Source: Stenogyne calaminthoides (lineage: Eukaryota; Streptophyta; Magnoliopsida; Lamiales; Lamiaceae). From it: DNA of 64,000 bases. Shown one piece after another: positions 57,646 through 64,000 of this stretch. The stretch spans positions 16,852,728-16,916,727 of the forward strand of contig JBBCBC010000016.1 of NCBI GenBank assembly GCA_037126765.1. The letters are read 5' to 3'. The position numbers and the translations under genes were made by a program. The notes under the pieces are model-generated. The model was not told where the DNA came from and searched no databases. It was given only the letters and a program-made list of their open reading frames with translations. Each line of letters starts with the position of its first letter. The first letter of the stretch is position 1.

Positions 57646-57682
57646 TTTTGAACTTTCATCAAAACCATAAATCTTCCAACAA

Positions 57683-60200
57683 TATGCATTATATTACTAA
57701 AGTGTATTAGTTGTAGTAACTAAGTTGTATAATTTATTACTACTAAATGGGTATTAATCTTGATACTAAAGGGTATAAATTTTTATAATACAAAAGTGCA
57801 TTAATCGTGATAACTGAAGTGTATGACTTAATATAACAAAGTTTTAGTCATGATAATTATAAGGACAAGTCTCTAAAATATGAAACTAATTTCAAAGTAA
57901 GATTCATAGGACACCTCCTCTAATCTATAATATTTTAAAAAATGCCTTGGGATGGAATCATTTACAAACACTTTTACCCTTGCTATATTTTTTATTGTAC
58001 GATTTCATCCATTTTCTGTTTCTTTTCTCAAATATTAAATTATTTAATTAATGTTATTATGTTTTTCCATAATATTCATGGATCATAAGTTACTAGAATT
58101 TCATGGGTCAAGTCCATTATACCTCCCACGTCATCTCTGCAAATTTTGAAGCATCCATCACCGAGACGCTGGACACGACGGTTGCGATATAGTGAGGATG
58201 ACCCACGCGCTACCAAACAATCTAGGGTTAATTACTGGGAGGCACAAACACTGTTCACGTTTTGCACAAAACACAAAACACTGTTAGAAATCAACTATTC
58301 ACCACATTTTACCCAATTATACCCTTTCTTTGTATTTTATAATTAATTTTAATAAACAACCCCAACGGATCTTCATATATTCATCTATGTGAAAGAGGGG
58401 ATGGAGAGAGTATGGGCTCATCGTTTTCATTTTTTCTTTTCAAAGGATCAATTTCGAGTTTTTTTTTTTTTTGGGTAAAAAATTGATTTGATGATCAAGG
58501 CTCAGAGCTGTATTTAGATTTTATATCTGGAAATTTTGGGAAGCAGCGCCACCATGGCTGCAAAATAACCCAGTTTCATTCGGGGAAGAAACACCCAAAA
58601 CGCCATTTGGGTAATGCCTAGCCAAGCTACGGGTCGGGTCGGGTCACAACAATGCCCGATTTTCCTGCTCTCTAGAATAAATTATCATCACAGCCTTATT
58701 GATAGTGAAAAGAGGAGATCAAATGCGTAAAAGGCTCAGGTTATTAGAACCCACAACTTCGGAAAAGAGGAATGTAAGGTAGGCGTAACAGAAAACTGAG
58801 ATTTTTTTTTTTTTGCATACACATAAAATCGACATAATACGTATAGATTGGTATTTTACCTAACCTTAATTTTTCTGGGTTTTTCTTGAAGACCTTTTTC
58901 CATCTCCGTACAACCCACTTTCTCTTTTTGCATATAATATTTATTTGATCTGCTTTGAATTGTGTTTGAAGAGTGTGAATTTTGGGATTTTCTTTGTTTA
59001 AATATTTGAGGTTGTATGATTTAATTGACATTAGTTTTTGTTAATAGACTATGATAATGGAATATGGCTTGTATAATCACTTTATTGTTTTATGTTGTCT
59101 CCTGCTCTCTAGAAAATTAGCGGTGTGCATTTGTTGAAATGAAAGCAGCATTTGTTTTTCTGGGTTTTAGTAGAAAGTAAAAGGAGAATCTTGGGTGGAA
59201 TCAAATATTCTTAATGTATTATTTTTTGTGTTGTTGATTGAGTAATGTTGTTGATTGAGTAATTGATTAAAAGTAATAGTTGTATCGAGCTAGTATACAT
59301 TAAACAATTTGAGTATAAATTTAACAAGTCGACTATACATTATTAATTGAGGTACATTGTAATGACCCAGTGTACATTTTATTTGTTTGTGTATATATTT
59401 ATTGAACATGTGTACAATTTATCGTTTGAATATACATTTTATTAAGAAAGTGTACTTTTTATTGTTCGTGTGTACATCTTTTTGAGGGTGTGCATTTACC
59501 GTGAGCAGATATAGTACGAATTTTTGAAAACTAATGTGATAATGTAATTGAAAGACTAATTTTTCCTCTGACACATATTTAATATTATTAATCATTAATA
59601 AATTTGTATATAATAAGGTTAGTGTAGACATTTCAACTTTCACTTTTCTAGTTTTATGTGTTACTTTTGTTGACTTTGGGTTAGTAGCGAAGTCAACTCT
59701 TTGATTGTAGTTATATGTTCTCCACCCAACAATCTACCATCGGCGGACGCCTTTCCAAGCATAATTTACAGGAATTCCAACCCAATCCAATAAGAACAGG
59801 TCTTCTATTCTTGCTTTTGCATATTATAAGGTTTTGCGTTTTATTTCTATATTTATTTTTTATCTAACCGTTGTACATCCTTTCACGTCAGCAATTGCAA
59901 GTGCGGGTAGTTCAAATTACTAGGTGACGATATGCGCGTGGAGCAGTTGAAATATGGATCCAGTATATTACCCTTGCTGCTGCAGAGAAAGAGAAGTAAT
60001 CGGTGACGAAGCCTGGATTGGATGCTTTATTTGGTTGATTTTTCAGTTTCGTGATTATTACAGGTTATTGTTTACTTTAATTTTTTTAGATATAATTTTC
60101 TTCTTTATTCTGGTAGCTTAGGCATCCAGATTCGCAATTGCAGGAGTTTATTTGCAGTTATCGACTTTGCGAGGTATGAGATTCCCAGCAAGAGTGACGG
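57683..60200. other. Unassigned A+T-rich region
   Basis: No gene recognised. 57690-57850 and 59280-59500 contain degenerate repeats of 'gtgtattaat' / 'gtgtacatttta' type with spacing of 25-45 bp. A stretch at 58220-58330 ('ggttaattactgggaggcac...aaaacacaaaacactg') looks like an eroded MITE end, with no partner found. The T-run at 58459 and short frames nearby have no support. Confidence 0.5.
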
Positions 60201-60369
60201 AAGTTGATAAGGCCCGACCAAAAATCCCATTAGTAGTCTTGGAGATCAAGTCATGTCTATTATTTTAATTAATTGTGGAGTCAATTATTTTAGGTTGAGT
60301 CTTGCTTTTATTTAGGAGGCAGTGGACTTGTGGGTAGTTATTTTACAAGTCATGATTATTTTCCAATTG

Positions 60370-60380
60370 TATATATATGG
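60370..60380 (+). promoter_or_regulatory. TATA-like box upstream of a small secretory-type ORF
   Basis: 'tatatatatgg' about 180 bp before the ATG at 60559, followed by a C/T-rich stretch 'aatcctcttcctctcc' like a plant leader. The same stretch could equally be the promoter and R/U5 of an unrecognised solo LTR. Confidence 0.3.
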
Positions 60381-60558
60381 GTTGTTATTATTAATGGAAT
60401 CATTAGGATTTTTTGTGGTATAAACATCAATCCTCTTCCTCTCCTAATTTCTGGAGATTGTGAATAGGCACTTACGTTAGAAGTTTAAAAAGCAAATTAG
60501 AGATTTATTATCAGTATTGATGCATTAAAAATTTTGGTTTGGTGTGTTTTGATTGAAA

Positions 60559-60738
60559 ATGTCTTTGTTAGCCAACAAAACTCAAGTTTCTCAAAGCAAG
60601 ATTTTCTATTATGAGAAGCTTGATGAAAATTTATTTGGCAGATTACAACTTCACATTATTTTATTTTCAATATTGCTCCTCCTTTCAATAAAGGTCAAGT
60701 GTGCCGATGTCATCATCATCTACGTCGAAAACAATTGA
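60559..60738 (+). CDS. Small ORF with signal-peptide-like N-terminus, possibly a pseudogene
   Basis: 59 codons from ATG 60559 to a stop at 60736-60738. Residues about 31-47 form a hydrophobic stretch 'LHIILFSILLLLSIKVKCA' ending in a plausible cleavage site (CA|DV). After the stop, further frames over 60740-61190 read like a continuation of a secreted protein ('LKLKYNVTL', 'ITFVGELDFKINAIW', 'GTAGFHTQTEFMV') but shift frame. It may thus be an exon of a larger gene or a decayed copy. I do not recognise the family. Confidence 0.3.
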   Translation: MSLLANKTQVSQSKIFYYEKLDENLFGRLQLHIILFSILLLLSIKVKCADVIIIYVENN

Positions 60739-61279
60739 AAAAATTCCTAACAATGAATTTAATAAATTCAACTTAATTTTACCCAAATTCAATTTAATTC
60801 CTCTGTAACGTCCAAAGATCTACTCAAGCTCAAATACAATGTAACTCTCGATTCTGGATTAGAACCAACCTATCAATAGACAATCCTCAATTGTTTCATC
60901 GTACATTGCTCATTCCAACCACTCAAATATGCATTCAACAAAATTACTCTTAAACCCCATCTTCAATTACCCTCTAAGGTTTCATGCATCTAATCCTTTG
61001 TAATGTTCTTAATCTACATAAAAAGATTAATCTTGGCTCTCTGCTCCTTAGAAAAATTACTTTTGTTGGTGAATTGGATTTCAAAATCAATGCTATTTGG
61101 AGCAGCGGTACTGCCGGATTTCATACTCAGACCGAATTTATGGTGAAAAACAACAAAAATGTGGGTCAAAGTGGTGCCGCCGGGTTTTAGATCTAGGATC
61201 CGTGCATCAGGTGTATATGATACAAATAGAAACCAACGTAAAATAATCTATATGTAGTACAACTAGGAGTATATATTAT

Positions 61280-61592
61280 TACTTCCTCCATTTCTTGTCT
61301 CCTAATAAAAATATATAAAAAAATGTCCCTTTTAATTATATTATTCAAACATCTTAAAATTATACACCATATTATTACTTTTACTTCTAACATTCCAATC
61401 GAATATATATACTTTTTATATTAGTCTTTTAAATAAAGTAGAAAGGATCATATTATCCTCCCAAAAACCAAATTTATTATTTTTATAATAATAACTAATT
61501 TTTTACATTAAACTTGTAAACCAAATTTATTATTTTAATAGTAATAAATAATTTCTACATTAAACTCGTGAAAACTCAGGGACGAAGGGAAT
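61280..61592. mobile_element. Degenerate Stowaway-like MITE
   Basis: Left end 'tacttcctccatttcttg' and the complement of the right end 'tattcccttcgtccctgag' are imperfect versions of the Stowaway terminus, with TA at both edges. The inside is A+T-rich and non-coding and contains two related arms ('aaaccaaatttattattttta'), typical of such elements. Confidence 0.45.
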
Positions 61593-61811
61593 AAAAATTA
61601 AGTTCACTGTTTTAGACAGGATGCAAATTATGCATACATAATGATTTCATAGCATATAATAATATTTTTAACTCAATAAATTCACTCTATTTAGATAGAT
61701 CACAAAATTTACTTCGAAAACTGTAAAAACAACAAATTTAGATTACACGTGTACACAAATTTAAATTACACATCTATTGTATACATTCCACCTTCAGTCA
61801 AAATCAGCATG

Positions 61812-62440
61812 CCACGTGCTCGCCAGGCGAACACGTGGATCAATAGGCAAGCAACACTCCAGCTATTAAAAAGGTGCTCGCCAAGCAGGCAAACACATTG
61901 GAACTCCAACATCAGCAGGTGTTCCCCCAGGAGCCAAACACGTGCTCGCCTACTAAGGAACCACAGCCAGGATCAAGGGACGAGCAGAAGGCCACTGAAC
62001 AGGAGGTCAACACAGTAGCAATAAGGTGTTGTCAGAATTGAACTTGCTCCAGTCATTGAAAAGCCCTCAATGAACACAACTCTTTCTCTCCATCATAAGC
62101 GAATTATTTGCCTCCTAATTCACTTCCATCAGTGAACAAACTCTACTCTCCTCTCTAGGCGAGCATAAACTGGTTACGAACAGGTCATGAGGTTTTGATG
62201 AACTAGATTTGGAAGTCCACTTATTCTGGTCATCTTTCTTCCCCTAATCTCCTCCAAACTCTGCATTTCCCTCCAAAGATGAACAAATCGGAGGAGAACA
62301 TATGTGCCCTCCCTCCAGGCGAGCACGAAACTAGGGATCGGTCCATTCATCCCGGGCGAGCACAAGGCAAAGTCCAATGGAGCAGGACTTTGGTCGCCCC
62401 TCCAAGGCGAGCACCTAATCCCTTGAAGCCGAGCACACAT
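61812..62440. repeat. Palindromic GTGCTCGCC / GGCGAGCAC repeat cluster
   Basis: At least eight copies of the nonamer or its complement with small changes, for example at 61816, 61874, 61942, 62157, 62319, 62355 and 62406. At 61812-61838 two copies form a 13-bp-arm hairpin around one base, with one mismatch. The copies contrast with the A+T-rich surroundings. Short frames here are fortuitous. Confidence 0.6.
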
Positions 62441-62539
62441 TATCAAACACAAGATCGAGTCACCTGCTAAGCAAATACCACTTAGATGACAAGTCGAAGC
62501 CTTCACAAGCAAGCAAAGACAGATGTTGATCAGGGAAGC

Positions 62540-62760
62540 TCAATGAGATATGTGTTAGTTTCTCATGTATTCTTGTTAGACAAGAAAAGGTCAGCTCGTG
62601 CTTGCCAAGACAGCACTTGTATAAATAGACCCTCTGAGGTCAAATAAAAGGTTCAGAAATTTCCCACGTACTACTCTTATACTTGCTCTCCAATTCACAA
62701 CTAACTTGTGCTCGACACGTATACACTATGCTTGACTCACACTATTTTTGTTTGTTTAGT
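62540..62760 (+). repeat. LTR-like promoter and downstream region
   Basis: A good TATA box 'tataaatagac' at 62620-62630 is followed by 'ctctgaggtcaaataaaagg' and a C/T-rich stretch, the usual design of plant LTR R/U5 regions. Together with the palindromic cluster upstream it may be a solo LTR, possibly of Ty3/gypsy type, but I could not define its ends. Confidence 0.35.
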
Positions 62761-64000
62761 TCTAATAACGTAAGCCACGTCATATTTTACACATGAGACG
62801 ACTAACAACAACATCTACAAATCATAGTTCAACTCATAATATATAATGATTAAAAAAAACTCATAATATATAAGAGCAAATATAATGCTTTCGTAGAAAA
62901 GGTTACTATTTAAAAATACACTTTCAAATTTAATTTAGATACAATAAATATGAATAATTCTCATATGAATTAGATCTACAAATAAATTTCATCACTTTTA
63001 AAAATATAAAATACTTATTAAATAATAATAATAATATTTATGCATAACAATGCTAAAAGTGTTATTGAAGAAATATAGTTCATCGTGAGCTCGAGTTCAC
63101 ACAATTTTTTATCATTAAAATATTAACCACAAATATCAATCCCCAAATGAATTAAGAAAAGTAAAATATTAATTCACTTGGAAAGGAGAAAAATAGTAAT
63201 AAATAATCAACCAATCCCAAATAAGAATTACGTACTGTAAAAACTTGCAATATACATCCCATTACATTTCATGAGCCAAGAAACACTAACTAATTAAAAC
63301 GCATTTCACACACAAAGCCGACTGCTCGCTGAAACCACATCCAACCGCCACACAATACATGATCTTGGAACGGTTACTTAATCGCACACCGCTCGAACAC
63401 TTTGTCTCACATGATCGCCTTTTACTATTTTGGGGGTCTATGCTTCGCCTTTTACTTCATCTAAGCTATGATATGCATATGTTCTTAATATGTGACGTTT
63501 ATGTGTATATTTATATGTTTGTTTGACCCAACCCAACTAATGTTTTATGGGAGAATAAATAAATTGCTTTCGTGAGTTTAGTAGGATTTTTATTGCTTTC
63601 GTGAGGAGTGATATTTTCGCTTGAAATTGCAATTTTATTGTGTGCAGTTTGTTAATTGTGGCATTATCCGCTATAATTAGTAATTTTGTATATTTGTATA
63701 CATGTTTTATAAGTCATAATTTCTGAATATAACTGCATTTTCAGAGCTCATGATGGCCTAAGCATCGAGAATATAACTGTAGGAAAATATACACTGGAGA
63801 TGGCTGAAAATATAATAAATGACAATAAAAATAAATAATCGAGGCACGTATTAAACACGCTTTTCTTAAATTAAATTATGTCCTTCACTCTCGGTGCAAG
63901 TGAATCGTGGGACACTTGTTTCCCAGGATACAACGACTTAAGAACAATGATATTAGCACTGTATTTGTTCGAGGCGAACCGAGATGTTGCCTGAAATATA
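62761..64000. other. Unassigned A+T-rich DNA to the window end
   Basis: No gene, RNA gene or repeat end recognised. The last 200 bases (from about 63800) have a higher G+C content, with 'cactctcggtgcaagtgaatc', and could be the edge of another repeat or gene that continues outside the window. Confidence 0.5.

Larger units (their letters stand above)
52574..57682 (-). mobile_element. Sirevirus G relic (family 2)
   Basis: Minus strand: LTR start (57682-57646, continued at 55989-55585 around a later insertion), then a direct junction to the extra ORF (about 55560-53200), PPT and the first 51 bases of the 3' LTR (52624-52574). The end of the 5' LTR, PBS, gag and pol are all missing. The remaining 3' LTR is replaced by element H. 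So only the extra ORF and LTR edges of this element survive. Confidence 0.82.

Noticed and set aside
61749..62512. Frames in the palindromic repeat region
   Set aside because: They follow the repeats and have no domain or codon signal.

Overview
The window is nuclear DNA of a flowering plant, probably a eudicot. About 51 of the 64 kb is Ty1/copia LTR-retrotransposon sequence, with primer-binding sites complementary to initiator tRNA-Met, a Stowaway MITE and a CACTA end, and I see no bacterial-type gene. No convincing intact host gene is present. Most long reading frames are pieces of transposon Gag-Pol or shadows of them.

Layout. 1-898: part of a copia LTR, minus strand (family F). 899-2250: unassigned A+T-rich DNA. 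2251-12076: Sirevirus-like element A (minus), with its 3' LTR, a long extra ORF downstream of pol, RT-RNase H, integrase and a trace of protease, cut by a 500-N assembly gap (12077-12576). 12577-26068: Sirevirus-like element B (minus), of a second family, nearly end to end. 26069-36204: element C (minus, same family as A), from the middle of its extra ORF to its PBS and 5' LTR. 36205-39536: low-copy DNA with gene-like fragments, ending in a CACTA transposon terminus with ~191-bp tandem repeats. 39537-40663: part of a third family-1 LTR (E). 40665-48922: copia element F (plus), with a truncated 5' LTR, a gutted gag, decayed pol and a full 3' LTR. 48923-52573: the 3' part of copia element H (plus), with a MITE in its LTR. 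52574-57682: remains of Sirevirus G (minus, same family as B), reduced to LTR pieces plus its extra ORF, with a deletion derivative of family F inside its LTR. 57683-64000: A+T-rich DNA with a degenerate MITE, an LTR-like palindromic repeat region and one small secretory-type ORF.

The main results are two. First, all three longer Sirevirus copies (A, B, C) have a TATA box upstream of the ORF that lies between pol and the 3' LTR, about 130-140 bp before the start codon in A and C. This suggests that ORF has its own promoter. Second, the broken parts of A, B and C show a striking loss of CAG/CTG and gain of CG. The pattern is visible even in the primer-binding site of B and between B's own two LTRs, while other patches and element G are free of it. 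It looks like context-specific base damage or consensus error at CHG sites, and it accounts for at least some of the apparent frameshifts.

Coordinates of LTR ends, PBS, PPT, MITE and CACTA ends were read directly. Boundaries of decayed pol domains are approximate.
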